A stretch of DNA of 64,000 nt, taken from assembly GCA_017410325.1 (NCBI GenBank), contig JAFQRA010000010.1, forward strand, positions 80,183 through 144,182, written 5' to 3'. This stretch comes from Clostridia bacterium. Its GTDB lineage: Bacteria; Bacillota; Clostridia; Oscillospirales; Acutalibacteraceae. The notes beneath the pieces were generated by a model that searched no databases, had not been told where the DNA came from, and saw only the letters and a program-made list of their open reading frames with translations. Positions 27,731-36,225 of this stretch are shown here, piece after piece. Both the position numbers and the translations under genes were made by a program. Numbering within the stretch: the first letter of the stretch is position 1; every line of letters starts with the position of its first letter.

Positions 27731-29797
27731 TTATATCTTTTTTACGCATTCAAAGGCACTTCGGGTGGCATCGGCAATTCTGCCTACCCTTTCGCCGTCA
27801 CCGATAAGCCATGCGTTGATTCCTGCATTTTTAAGCTCGTTGTAAAGAGCGTTGTCACTCTTTGCGCCGAGGGAAAGAACGACAAAATCGGTCGCAATTT
27901 CAGATTTACTGCCGTTTTTATCCTCCACAACAATTGCGCTTTCCTTAATTTCGGTAAGCTTGCTTGAGGTGAAGAACCTTGCACTTTTTGCTTTAAGTCG
28001 GGGCATTATGTCGTTGACGTGCTGATGCCATACACCCGGGGCAATTTCATCCGCCATTTCCACAACGGTTACCTCGTTATCCGTTACGGTAAGCAGCTCC
28101 GCTGTTTCAAGGCCCGTCATACCGCTGCCGATAACGGCAACCTTTTTGTTTTCAAGCACGACGTCACCGTTAAGAATTTCGGTAGTCGTGTAAACGTTTT
28201 CACGGTCGTGGCCGTTGATGAATCCCGGTTTTGTTGCATAAGCACCCGTTGCACAGATTACGGCGTAAGGCTTGGCCTTTTCAACAAGCTCCCTGGTAAT
28301 TTCCGTATTCATCATAAACTCTACGCCAAGCTTACTGCAGGCTGTATAAAGGTCCTCAATACACCAGTAAAGCTTATCCTTATGCGGCGGTTTAACGGCA
28401 AGGTCAACCTGTCCGCCGAGTTTATCGCTTTTTTCGGCAACCGTAACGCAAAAGCCGCGCTTTGCAAGAAGCTCTGCGGCAGTAAGACCTGCAGGACCTG
28501 AGCCGACAACAAGAACCTTTCTGCCATTACCGTCGTTTTTCAGCTCGTATTTTTCACTGCCGACAAAGGGGTTTACCGCACAGTAGCCGTGGTCGCCTAT
28601 GTAAGCGTTGTTCTGCATACTTTCTATACAGTAAAGGCAACAGATACAGCGCTTTATATCCTCGGGGTGTCCGCTTTGTGCCTTGCTTGCCCAATAGGGG
28701 TCGGCAATATGCGGCCTGCCGAGTGAAACCATATCCTGCACGCCTTCATTAAGCTGCTGTTCAGCCTGCTCGGGGCTGCGGATAAGGTTTGCGGCAATAA
28801 CGGGTATGCTGACCGCATCCTTGACAGCCTTGGCCATATATTTTCTCCAGCCGCATTCAAACGAAACGGGCTCAAGCCAGTAGTTAAATGCATCATAAGA
28901 AGCAGAGGAAACGTCAATAGCATCAACGCCTGCTTTTTCAAGGCGCTTTGCCATTTCAACGCCCTCGTTAAGTCCGTAGCCCTTGCCTTCTTTGCCTATC
29001 ATAGAATAGCACTCGTCAACGGTAAGACGTACGATAATCGGGAAATCCCTACCGCATTTTTCACGTATGCCTTCAATAATTTCGAGAATAAATCTCATTC
29101 TGTTTTCAAGGCTTCCGCCGTATTCGTCCGTGCGCTTGTTTGTGTTGGGCGATAAAAACTGCTGAAGCAGATATCCGTGGGAAGCGTGAAGCTGAACGCC
29201 GTCACAGCCTGCCTTCTTTACTCTTTCGGCAGCAGCAATAAAATCGGCAATAAGCTTCTTGATTTCTCTCTTAGTAAGCGCCCTGTTGTTACCGTCGGAA
29301 AAATAGCTGTTTTCACATTTTGACGGCGAAACAACTCTGGGTACGATGTGGTGCTTCATCAGAAGCTTGCCTGCAGGTACTACCTTGTAAAGCACGTCCT
29401 TGAAAAACGGCAGTGCTTTGTCGCACGCAATGCTCAGCGGCAAAGTGCCGATAAGCAGGCCCATATTCTGTCTGCCCGGGTGATGAAGCTGAACGAAAAG
29501 TTTGGAGCCGTGGGAATGGATGCGCCTTGCAAACTCCGCCATACCCTCAATCTGGTAATCGTGGCTCATACCGAGCTGTGCAAATGCAGCACCGCCCGTA
29601 ACGTCGTTTACTCGTGTAATTTCCGTTACGATCAGGCCCGTACCGCCCTTTGCCCTTTCTTCGTAATAATCCATAAGCTGTTCAGTTGTACAGCCGTCAA
29701 ACTGACCGAAATCCATAAGCATAGGTGCCATACAGATTCGGTTTTTTATTTCAACGCTACCTATTTTTACAGGCGAAAACAGAGTGGTAAATTCCAT
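27731..29797 (-). CDS. 2-enoate reductase-type FAD/FMN/4Fe-4S oxidoreductase
   Basis: A 688-residue old-yellow-enzyme fusion. An N-terminal FMN barrel (LFSPVKIGSVEIKNR, HHPGRQN, LHASHGYLLQQFLSP) is followed by a Cys cluster CICCLYCIES for 4Fe-4S binding. The C-terminal FAD/NAD domain has VVGSGPAGLTAAELLAKRG and VIGSGMTGLETAELL. Family members reduce enoates, dienoyl-CoA or bile-acid and flavonoid substrates in anaerobes; the substrate here is unknown. ATG at 29797 has AAAGGA upstream and removes a 16-residue extension. Confidence 0.9.
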   Translation of the reverse strand: MEFTTLFSPVKIGSVEIKNRICMAPMLMDFGQFDGCTTEQLMDYYEERAKGGTGLIVTEITRVNDVTGGAAFAQLGMSHDYQIEGMAEFARRIHSHGSKLFVQLHHPGRQNMGLLIGTLPLSIACDKALPFFKDVLYKVVPAGKLLMKHHIVPRVVSPSKCENSYFSDGNNRALTKREIKKLIADFIAAAERVKKAGCDGVQLHASHGYLLQQFLSPNTNKRTDEYGGSLENRMRFILEIIEGIREKCGRDFPIIVRLTVDECYSMIGKEGKGYGLNEGVEMAKRLEKAGVDAIDVSSASYDAFNYWLEPVSFECGWRKYMAKAVKDAVSIPVIAANLIRSPEQAEQQLNEGVQDMVSLGRPHIADPYWASKAQSGHPEDIKRCICCLYCIESMQNNAYIGDHGYCAVNPFVGSEKYELKNDGNGRKVLVVGSGPAGLTAAELLAKRGFCVTVAEKSDKLGGQVDLAVKPPHKDKLYWCIEDLYTACSKLGVEFMMNTEITRELVEKAKPYAVICATGAYATKPGFINGHDRENVYTTTEILNGDVVLENKKVAVIGSGMTGLETAELLTVTDNEVTVVEMADEIAPGVWHQHVNDIMPRLKAKSARFFTSSKLTEIKESAIVVEDKNGSKSEIATDFVVLSLGAKSDNALYNELKNAGINAWLIGDGERVGRIADATRSAFECVKKI

Positions 29798-29835
29798 AAC
29801 AGAACATTCCTTTCGGAGCTTTGATTTATATGTTG

Positions 29836-29864
29836 ATTTTACCACTTTTGCACCACGAATTCAA
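29836..29864 (-). promoter_or_regulatory. Promoter of the enoate reductase gene
   Basis: Minus-strand TTGAAT (29859-29864), 17-base spacer, TAAAAT (29836-29841), about 40 bases before the start codon and divergent from the SDR promoter. Confidence 0.7.
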
Positions 29865-29874
29865 CAGCTTTTCA

Positions 29875-29903
29875 TTGACATAAAGGTAAATTTAATCTAT
29901 CAT
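29875..29903 (+). promoter_or_regulatory. Promoter of the SDR gene
   Basis: Perfect TTGACA (29875-29880), 17-base spacer, TATCAT (29898-29903), 27 bases before the SDR start. Confidence 0.8.
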
Positions 29904-29930
29904 AAAAACGTAAAGGATGTGAATTTCATT

Positions 29931-30716
29931 ATGATTTCAAATAAGAAAATAGTTCTCACAGGCGCCGACAGCGGAATAGGCTTCGAGGTGCTCAGACTCC
30001 TTGCCGCAGAAAAGACAAACACTATTCTTGCAGTAGATATCAAGCAGACAAAAATGCATACTCTGTCAGATAATGTTATTCCTTTTGTGTGCGATGTTTC
30101 CTCAAAAGAAAACGTTGACCTGATTTTTGAAAAAGCCGAAAAAGAGCTCGGTGAAATTGACATTTTCTATGCCAACGCAGGCTATCCCTATTACGAGCTT
30201 ATGGACTATACCGATTGGGACAGAACAGCAAGAATGTTTGAAACAAACGTGTATTCTCCCATTTATTCTTATCAGAAATATGTAAAGCATCTGAACGGCA
30301 GAAACGGTCACTATGCCATAACAGTTTCGGCAATCGGCAAAATGGCTATGCCCGGCTTCACTACATACTCCGCATCAAAATTCGCAATGGAAGGTTTCCA
30401 GCAGGGCATCCGCTTTGAGCTTCCGAAAAACGTGAAACTCACCTGCCTCTACCCGATTGCAACTGACACAAATTTCTTTGCGGCTGCAAACGAGGTTGAG
30501 TTTGAGCGGCCCTTCCCTGTTCAGAGCCCTGCCGTTGTTGCAAAGAAAATGGTAAAGGGAATTGAAAAGGGTAAAAAGAGCGTTAACCCGAGCTTCCTCT
30601 TTACACTCTCGGGCGTGCTTTTTGCCGTACTTCCCCCTGTTAAAAAGGTTTACCTTGCGCTTGAAAAAGGCAAGCTGAAAAGATTTGTTGCAAAAATCGG
30701 AAAACACGTAGATTAA
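29931..30716 (+). CDS. Short-chain dehydrogenase/reductase
   Basis: A 261-residue classical SDR: cofactor motif TGADSGIG (10-17), NAG at 82-84, catalytic Ser133, Tyr146 and Lys150 (YSASK). A C-terminal hydrophobic segment near 223-238 is longer than in soluble SDRs and may associate with the membrane. ATG at 29931 has AAAGGATGTG upstream and follows a strong promoter, so the longer open frame from 29784 is rejected. It is a monocistronic gene divergent from the enoate reductase. Substrate unknown. Confidence 0.9.
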   Translation: MISNKKIVLTGADSGIGFEVLRLLAAEKTNTILAVDIKQTKMHTLSDNVIPFVCDVSSKENVDLIFEKAEKELGEIDIFYANAGYPYYELMDYTDWDRTARMFETNVYSPIYSYQKYVKHLNGRNGHYAITVSAIGKMAMPGFTTYSASKFAMEGFQQGIRFELPKNVKLTCLYPIATDTNFFAAANEVEFERPFPVQSPAVVAKKMVKGIEKGKKSVNPSFLFTLSGVLFAVLPPVKKVYLALEKGKLKRFVAKIGKHVD

Positions 30717-30722
30717 AACATC

Positions 30723-30750
30723 AAGCCGTCTGTAATCAGGCGGCTCTTTT
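30723..30750 (+). terminator. Terminator after the SDR gene
   Basis: AGCCG(T/C)CTG stem with a TAAT loop, followed by CTTTT on the plus strand, right after the SDR stop. Confidence 0.75.
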
Positions 30751-30799
30751 GGTATAATGAGATACAAATAAAACTTGTTTGTTTATGTCTATTATGTAA

Positions 30800-30828
30800 T
30801 TGAAAACTTTGATTAATACTGTTATAAT
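30800..30828 (+). promoter_or_regulatory. Promoter of the CooC-dehydratase operon
   Basis: TTGAAA (30800-30805), 17-base spacer, perfect TATAAT (30823-30828), 36 bases before the first start codon. Confidence 0.8.
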
Positions 30829-30864
30829 GTATTTATTAATATCCTAAGTGGGAGTGAAATAATT

Positions 30865-31632
30865 TTGAAAGAAAACGCAACAATTATAGCTCTTTCAGGT
30901 AAAGGCGGCGTAGGTAAAACCTCGATTTCCGCCGCAATAGTAAAACTTCTTGTCCAGGCTTACCCCGACAAAAAAATACTTGCAATCGATGCTGACCCTG
31001 CAGTAGGTCTTTCAACCGCGCTCGGTATTGACGTGAAGATGACTATTGACGATATCCGCAAGGAAATTGTCGAAACCGTTGAGGACGGTCAGACAAAGGC
31101 TGCCATTGAGCTTTTGGGCGATGCAAGATATAAAATATTCGACGCTCTCGTTGAAACAGACGGTTTTGCATTTATTGCCGTCGGCAGACCCGAAAGTGCA
31201 GGCTGTTACTGCAGAATCAATTCCTATCTCAAGGAAGTTATCAGTATTCTTTCAAACGAATTTGACTATGTTGTTATTGACGGTGAGGCAGGAATTGAGC
31301 AAATTAACCGCCGTGTTATGGAAAAAGTCACTCACCTTCTGCTCATCACGGATGCAAGCAAAAAAGGTACGCAGGTTATTTCCACAATCAAGAGTGTTGC
31401 TGACGAGCTTGTGATGTACAAAAAAATCGGTGCAATCGTCAACCGTATTCCCGACGAAAGCGTTATTCCCCATATAGACACAAATGGTATACCTGTTTTG
31501 TCATATATTCCTACTGATTCAAATCTTGCAATCTACGATATTGAAGGCAAAAACATAACAAAGTTACCAGACGATTCAAACGTTGTTGAAGGAGCCAGAA
31601 AAGCTCTTGTTGAAATGGAGATTATGAAGTGA
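30865..31632 (+). CDS. CooC-like metal-cofactor maturation ATPase
   Basis: A 255-residue SIMIBI-class ATPase with deviant P-loop GKGGVGKT (12-19) and IDADPAVGLS. A C-x-C pair (Cys114, Cys116) in the context SAGCYCR matches the metal-binding motif of CooC/AcsF proteins that help insert nickel into CO dehydrogenase or acetyl-CoA synthase. The start is TTG with GGGAG about 10 bases upstream. It is the first gene of an operon with dehydratase-like subunits and overlaps the next gene by four bases, so it probably matures a metal site in this complex. Confidence 0.84.
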   Translation: MKENATIIALSGKGGVGKTSISAAIVKLLVQAYPDKKILAIDADPAVGLSTALGIDVKMTIDDIRKEIVETVEDGQTKAAIELLGDARYKIFDALVETDGFAFIAVGRPESAGCYCRINSYLKEVISILSNEFDYVVIDGEAGIEQINRRVMEKVTHLLLITDASKKGTQVISTIKSVADELVMYKKIGAIVNRIPDESVIPHIDTNGIPVLSYIPTDSNLAIYDIEGKNITKLPDDSNVVEGARKALVEMEIMK

Positions 31633-32834
31633 GAGATTTAAAACATCTTTATGAATTTGAAAACCTGCTTCAGGAAGCAAACAACGCACTTGTTCAGCAG
31701 GCAAAAAGCGAAGGCGGCATAGCACTCGGCTACACCTGCTACCACATTCCCGAAGTTTTGCTCAACTGCGGCAGCTGCTTTTCCGTGAGACTGCGTGCAC
31801 CTCGCACAGGCTCAATGGATATCGCAACCTACTATATGAGCAACTTCCTTTGCGGATATTCAAAGGCTATTCTTGAAAGAGCAATAGAGGGCGGATACAA
31901 TTTTCTTAATGCACTTCTTGCAAGCGAAACCTGCTCTGAAATGAACAGGGCCGCCGAACATTTCGAACTGCTAAACCTGGTTGAAAACGATAAGATCTTT
32001 TTGACATTTCTTGATATGCCGTTCAAAATTGCCGACCATACGGTAAAACATTATGTTACACAGACGAGGAACAAAATTCTCAACAAAATGGCTGAAGTGT
32101 ACGGTGTTGACACTTCAGATGAAGCACTTTTAAAGGCTGTCGAAGAACATAACGAAGTATGTCGGATTATGAAAGAAATCGGTGAATACCGCAAAGAGGA
32201 TAATCCGAGAATAACAGGTTACGAATACCACATACTAAGCCTTATTACATACTGTTGCCCCAAGGCCCTTATTCTGCCAAAACTGCGTGAAACTGCAGAA
32301 GAGCTTAAAACACGTGAACCTGATGTGAAAAAGAACTTCAGGGCTAAAATCGTTGTTGTCGGTTCCGAAATGGATGATCCGGAATTCACCGCACTTATTG
32401 AAGACAGCGGTGCACTTGTTGTGGCTGACAGATACTGCTTCGGCACTATGCCCGGCAGAGAAGAAATAATAATAAAACCGGACGAGGATGTGCTCACACA
32501 GATTTGTATGCACTATCTCAAAACCAGCCAATGTCCGAGATATATGAGCCACGAAAAGGTTCAGGAACGCAGGGACTATGTAAAGCACCTTGTTGACGAA
32601 TATCACGCAGACGGTGTTATGTACGAACAGCTTAAATTCTGCGAATACTGGGGCTACGAAAGAGCACTTGCATCTTATGTTATGAGTAACGATTACGGTG
32701 TACCCACAGCCGCAGTTGACAGGCAGTACACCGCTTCTGCATCGGGTCAGCTGCGAACCCGTGTTCAGGCTTTTGTTGAAAGCCTTGAAATCAAGAAAAT
32801 CCAGAAGGAAAGGCAGGCAAAGAACAATGGCTGA
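31629..32834 (+). CDS. 2-hydroxyacyl-CoA dehydratase family, subunit 1
   Basis: A 401-residue protein of the HgdB/FldC/benzoyl-CoA-reductase family. Cys residues in GYTCYHIPEVLLNCGSC (near 35-51) and the downstream DRYCFGT and LKFCEYWGYERA regions fit 4Fe-4S ligand positions of this family. Starts on the overlapping GTG of the previous gene end. Paired with a second, larger subunit and an activase, it should form a reductase or dehydratase driven by ATP-dependent electron transfer. Substrate unknown; strict anaerobic function is expected. Confidence 0.82.
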   Translation: MRDLKHLYEFENLLQEANNALVQQAKSEGGIALGYTCYHIPEVLLNCGSCFSVRLRAPRTGSMDIATYYMSNFLCGYSKAILERAIEGGYNFLNALLASETCSEMNRAAEHFELLNLVENDKIFLTFLDMPFKIADHTVKHYVTQTRNKILNKMAEVYGVDTSDEALLKAVEEHNEVCRIMKEIGEYRKEDNPRITGYEYHILSLITYCCPKALILPKLRETAEELKTREPDVKKNFRAKIVVVGSEMDDPEFTALIEDSGALVVADRYCFGTMPGREEIIIKPDEDVLTQICMHYLKTSQCPRYMSHEKVQERRDYVKHLVDEYHADGVMYEQLKFCEYWGYERALASYVMSNDYGVPTAAVDRQYTASASGQLRTRVQAFVESLEIKKIQKERQAKNNG

Positions 32835-34359
32835 CCTTGGAAAGCTTTATTCGCAAGACCGTAAAGCTGTTCTTAAGCACAGGGAATGGCGCGGTTTCAA
32901 GGACACGATGTACGACTACTACCGCTGGCTTGTAACCTGGAAAGATATGATAGTTATGGTACTCAAAGCACCCATTTCAACTGTCAGAGGCTTGTGGAAA
33001 TACCGTTGGATGGCGTCTTACCTTTCAACTCCTTCGTTTATTGACAGACACACCGCAGGCTTAAGAGGTACGCACCTTCGCATTGTTCACCTGCACTTTA
33101 ATATGATAGTCAAGCACGCAACGGGACTTATTCACACATCCTTTGTTGCAGACGAAAAAATCAATCCGAACAACAAGCTTTCAAAGAAAATAGTTCTTAC
33201 GGATGAAATTATTCCAAATGAAATTTTCTCGGGCTTTCCGAATCTGACGGTTGTGCCACTTCAGACTATTCCGATTTTCCTCACATCAATGGTTGACCAG
33301 CAGATTACTCCGCCTTACCTTGAAGTTACGGAAAGCTTCGGTGTGCCTGCCGATGTATGTCCCCTTCCCAGTGCGGAGGCAGGTGTTGCGATTGATGACG
33401 ATTACCCGAAAATGGGCTGCTGTATGGTTGCAACAAATATGCCGTGCGACGGCTCAGTTATGAACTCAACCTTCCTTGACAGAAGATTGAATCTTCCCGT
33501 TCACCTTTTCAACATTCCGCTTCGCTATAACGACGAGGATGTGCAGGAATATGCAGTTGAAGAAGTCAAAGAGCTTATTAAGTTTATCGAGAATCATACG
33601 GGCGAAAAGTTTGACTGGGATGTATTCTTCAAAGCCCTTGAAACCTCCAACGAACAGCTTGAATACGAGCTTGAAAAATGGGATATAAACAAAACAAAAT
33701 ATCCACAGATGACGGGTGCTGCTTTCTGGCTTTACAGAATTTATTATTTCAACCTTTCAGGCGGTGTTGACAAGCGTTTCCTCAAGGTTGATAAAAAAGT
33801 CAACAAGCTTATGCTTAAAGGTTACGAGAAAAAAGAAGCCGTTTCAAAAGAAATGCGCCACCGTGCAGTTGTATGGAGCTGTCCTGCAAACTACTACACA
33901 AGCTTTGCGAACTGGCTCGAAAACTGCTGGGGTATGAACGTTGTTATGGATATGGAAACGATGATTTCCTATATCAAGTATGACACAAGAGACAAAGAAC
34001 AGGCTCTTAAAGATGTTGCAAAAACATATCAGCGTTCAATTATGCGTAAGCACACAAAGGGCGGCTACAGAAACGTTGTTGACGAGCTGTGGAGAATAGT
34101 TGAAGAATACGATGCCGATACGGTTATTATGTATGACCAGATTTCATGCAAAGGCATGGACGGTCTTGCAGGCATCTTTGATGACCAGGCAAGGGAAAGA
34201 AACGTCAACTTCATTTGGGTAAAGCAGGACCTTATGAACCCCAGAACAATTTCAAGACGAGATATGCGTGAGCAGGTCAACAAATATATGCAAACCGTTC
34301 TTCAGGAGGAGCCGCTCGACCCCTCACTTGTTGATTTTGAAGACGACTTAGCTTGGTAA
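32827..34359 (+). CDS. 2-hydroxyacyl-CoA dehydratase family, subunit 2
   Basis: A 510-residue partner subunit of the same family, with an N-terminal extension of about 100 basic/aromatic residues not usual in short dehydratase subunits. Candidate cluster ligands lie in VCPLPSAE, KMGCCMVATNMPCDG, VVWSCPANYY and YDQISCKGMDG. ATG at 32827 overlaps the stop of subunit 1 by eight bases, so the two are translated in a coupled way. The large size and extra Cys (GCC) suggest a cofactor arrangement unlike simple hydroxyglutaryl-CoA dehydratase. Confidence 0.8.
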   Translation: MADLGKLYSQDRKAVLKHREWRGFKDTMYDYYRWLVTWKDMIVMVLKAPISTVRGLWKYRWMASYLSTPSFIDRHTAGLRGTHLRIVHLHFNMIVKHATGLIHTSFVADEKINPNNKLSKKIVLTDEIIPNEIFSGFPNLTVVPLQTIPIFLTSMVDQQITPPYLEVTESFGVPADVCPLPSAEAGVAIDDDYPKMGCCMVATNMPCDGSVMNSTFLDRRLNLPVHLFNIPLRYNDEDVQEYAVEEVKELIKFIENHTGEKFDWDVFFKALETSNEQLEYELEKWDINKTKYPQMTGAAFWLYRIYYFNLSGGVDKRFLKVDKKVNKLMLKGYEKKEAVSKEMRHRAVVWSCPANYYTSFANWLENCWGMNVVMDMETMISYIKYDTRDKEQALKDVAKTYQRSIMRKHTKGGYRNVVDELWRIVEEYDADTVIMYDQISCKGMDGLAGIFDDQARERNVNFIWVKQDLMNPRTISRRDMREQVNKYMQTVLQEEPLDPSLVDFEDDLAW

Positions 34360-34373
34360 AGGAGAAAGTTATT

Positions 34374-35168
34374 ATGAAATATTTCGGCGGATGTGACGTC
34401 GGCTCAACATACACAAAATGCATTATTCTTGATGAAAACGGCAAAATCGTTGCCAATGTCACAAACAGAAGCAAAATCAACCCCGTTGCAAGTGCTGAAA
34501 TAGCACTTTCTGACGCTGTTGCACAGGTAGAAGGACTTAATTCGGCAGAAGAGCTTACCTACCTTATCGGTACGGGCTACGGCAGAAACAAGGTTCCCTT
34601 TGCCGATGAAAACATTTCGGAAATCAGCTGTCACGCAATGGGTGTTCACGTTACCAATCCCGATGTAAAGGCTATTATCGATATCGGCGGTCAGGACGTC
34701 AAAGGTATTTCAATTGACACCGACGGCACAGTCAAAAACTTTGCAATGAACGATAAGTGTGCTGCAGGTACAGGCAGATTTTATGAGGCTATGGCAAACG
34801 CATTTGAAATGACTCTGCCCGAGTTTTCCAAGCTTTCGCTTGAGGCTAAAAACACTATTCCGATTACTGCACAGTGCACCGTTTTTGCTGAAAGCGAGGT
34901 TATCTCACTTGTCGGTGAAGGCAAGCCGATGGATGAAATTGCGGCAGGTATTCAGCTTGCAGTTGCCAAAAGATGCTTTGTTATGGCTAAAAAAGCAGGT
35001 GCAACAGACAGCATAACCCTCACAGGCGGCTGCGCAAAGAATGACGGACTCAAGAAGGCCATTGAAAAGGTGCTTAAAATTAAGGTGGTTGAGCTTTCAA
35101 CAGACCCGCAGCTTATGGGTGCACTCGGTGCGGCTGAATATGCACGCCAGAAGGGACTGGATAAATAA
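34374..35168 (+). CDS. Dehydratase activase, HgdC-like ASKHA ATPase
   Basis: A 264-residue homologue of the 2-hydroxyglutaryl-CoA dehydratase activator. Phosphate-1 motif DVGSTYTK (8-15), DIGGQDVKGI (103-112), NDKCAAGTGRF with Cys129, AQCTVF with Cys168, and GGCAKNDG. The two Cys match the ligands of the subunit-bridging 4Fe-4S cluster in the homodimer. It injects electrons into the dehydratase component at the cost of ATP. A start with GGAGAAAG upstream was chosen over the longer frame at 34353. Confidence 0.9.
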   Translation: MKYFGGCDVGSTYTKCIILDENGKIVANVTNRSKINPVASAEIALSDAVAQVEGLNSAEELTYLIGTGYGRNKVPFADENISEISCHAMGVHVTNPDVKAIIDIGGQDVKGISIDTDGTVKNFAMNDKCAAGTGRFYEAMANAFEMTLPEFSKLSLEAKNTIPITAQCTVFAESEVISLVGEGKPMDEIAAGIQLAVAKRCFVMAKKAGATDSITLTGGCAKNDGLKKAIEKVLKIKVVELSTDPQLMGALGAAEYARQKGLDK

Positions 35169-35169
35169 T

Positions 35170-35325
35170 ATGGAAATTATTTTAATAATCCTCGGTGTTA
35201 TACTGGCGCTTTTCGTTATTACCTTTACAATCTATTTTTTCAATCTGGATATGAAGCTCATCCGCAAGGTTTACGACCTGCTCGGCAAGCACTACGACAC
35301 AATGAAAAGGGATAAAAAGCTCTGA
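35170..35325 (+). CDS. Small membrane protein in dehydratase operon
   Basis: A 51-residue protein with one hydrophobic helix at residues 2-24 and a basic cytoplasmic tail ending KRDKKL. It starts one base after the activase stop and its TGA overlaps the next ATG (TGATG), so the reading frame is held tightly in the operon. No recognised domain; it might tether the complex to the membrane. Confidence 0.65.
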   Translation: MEIILIILGVILALFVITFTIYFFNLDMKLIRKVYDLLGKHYDTMKRDKKL

Positions 35326-36008
35326 TGAAATTCTTTGATTCGTTGATTCTTGAAACGGAAAAGTTAATATCGCCTTTTCCGAAAAAAGAGTTTGAGGTGT
35401 GTAAACCGTGGCACGATGCACAGCAGGCACAGGTAATAATGCGGCGCGATACCGCATTTGAGCTTGAGGGTGTCGGTTTCAATATTGTCACTTCAGGTGA
35501 AATTAAAGACGGTATTGTTCTTGTCGGTGATAACCTGAATGAAATCAAGGACAACAGAAAGTTTGCACGTATCACAGTTGTCCAGATTGAGGATAGCGAT
35601 GACGAGCAAAAAGCATATAACCTCATAAAAAAGATTGACTATGTGAAATACCACACCTTTCCCGATGGGTATATGATGCGCAGCACTTCACGCTCGCACA
35701 AAGAGGCTGTGCGTGTTTCAAAGCAGGCATTGCAAGACGGTGCAGATTTCAGAAAAATCGGCTCGTTGCTGATTGAAAAGCACAAGGAAATACCTGCCGT
35801 CATAGGCGTTAAGGTTATTTTCATAACCGCAAAAGAAGCAGATTACAACGAAACCGAAAGAATTGCTGAAAAAAATTATGCAATAACCGAAACGCTGAAT
35901 CACGTTATGAACAGCGTGAACTTTGATTGCGACACCTGCAATCTCAAAGCAATCTGCGACGAGGTTGAAGGAATGAAAGAGCTTCACTTCAACAAAGCTG
36001 ACAAATAA
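35325..36008 (+). CDS. Possible CdhC/ACS-beta-related protein
   Basis: A 227-residue soluble protein. AFELEGVGFNIVTSGEIKDG near 44-63 and the C-terminal FDCDTCNLKAICDEVEG (near 203-219), with three Cys in a C-x2-C-x5-C pattern, remind me of the acetyl-CoA synthase/CdhC family, though it is much shorter than a full enzyme. The CooC-like gene at the operon start supports a nickel or iron-sulfur role. I am not certain of the family; an unrelated 4Fe-4S accessory protein is the alternative. Confidence 0.5.
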   Translation: MKFFDSLILETEKLISPFPKKEFEVCKPWHDAQQAQVIMRRDTAFELEGVGFNIVTSGEIKDGIVLVGDNLNEIKDNRKFARITVVQIEDSDDEQKAYNLIKKIDYVKYHTFPDGYMMRSTSRSHKEAVRVSKQALQDGADFRKIGSLLIEKHKEIPAVIGVKVIFITAKEADYNETERIAEKNYAITETLNHVMNSVNFDCDTCNLKAICDEVEGMKELHFNKADK

Positions 36009-36014
36009 TATGAA

Positions 36015-36055
36015 AACCGCTCCACCGTATTTTTAAAAGTGGAGCGGTTGTTTTT
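36015..36055 (+). terminator. Terminator of the dehydratase operon
   Basis: Perfect 11-base stem AACCGCTCCAC / GTGGAGCGGTT followed by GTTTTTG. It can also end minus-strand transcription from the repeat fragment. Confidence 0.85.
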
Positions 36056-36082
36056 GTTTTATTTCAAATACTTACTATTGCG

Positions 36083-36193
36083 TTTTCAGCAGCCGCAGTT
36101 TTTGTCAAACGACGGGTTGCAGGCATAGAAATTCTTGCTGTCGAGCTTATCAGTTGCAAAGCGCAACCCTTCACCGTTACAATCAAAGTGAAA
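36083..36193 (-). repeat. 111-bp direct repeat, copy 2 (C-terminal gene fragment)
   Basis: Second copy of the fragment at 27,363. It encodes the same 35 residues ending CNPSFDKNCGCC on the minus strand, preceded by an in-frame TGA. Identity stops abruptly after GTGAAA on the upstream side, at the same base as in copy 1. A hairpin lies downstream, as in copy 1. Confidence 0.75.
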
Positions 36194-36225
36194 TCAACGC
36201 AAAATCAAGGGTTTTGAGGGTCTTT

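Noticed and set aside
30865-31632. MinD/ParA-type partition protein
   Set aside because: The Cys-x-Cys pair and the metalloenzyme-type operon fit CooC better, and no ParB or partition site is near.
27363-36193. Interpretation of the two 111-bp repeats as att sites of an integrated element
   Set aside because: No integrase or transposase lies between them, and the four differences are all synonymous in a coding frame, which suits gene tails better than recombination sites. It is not fully excluded.
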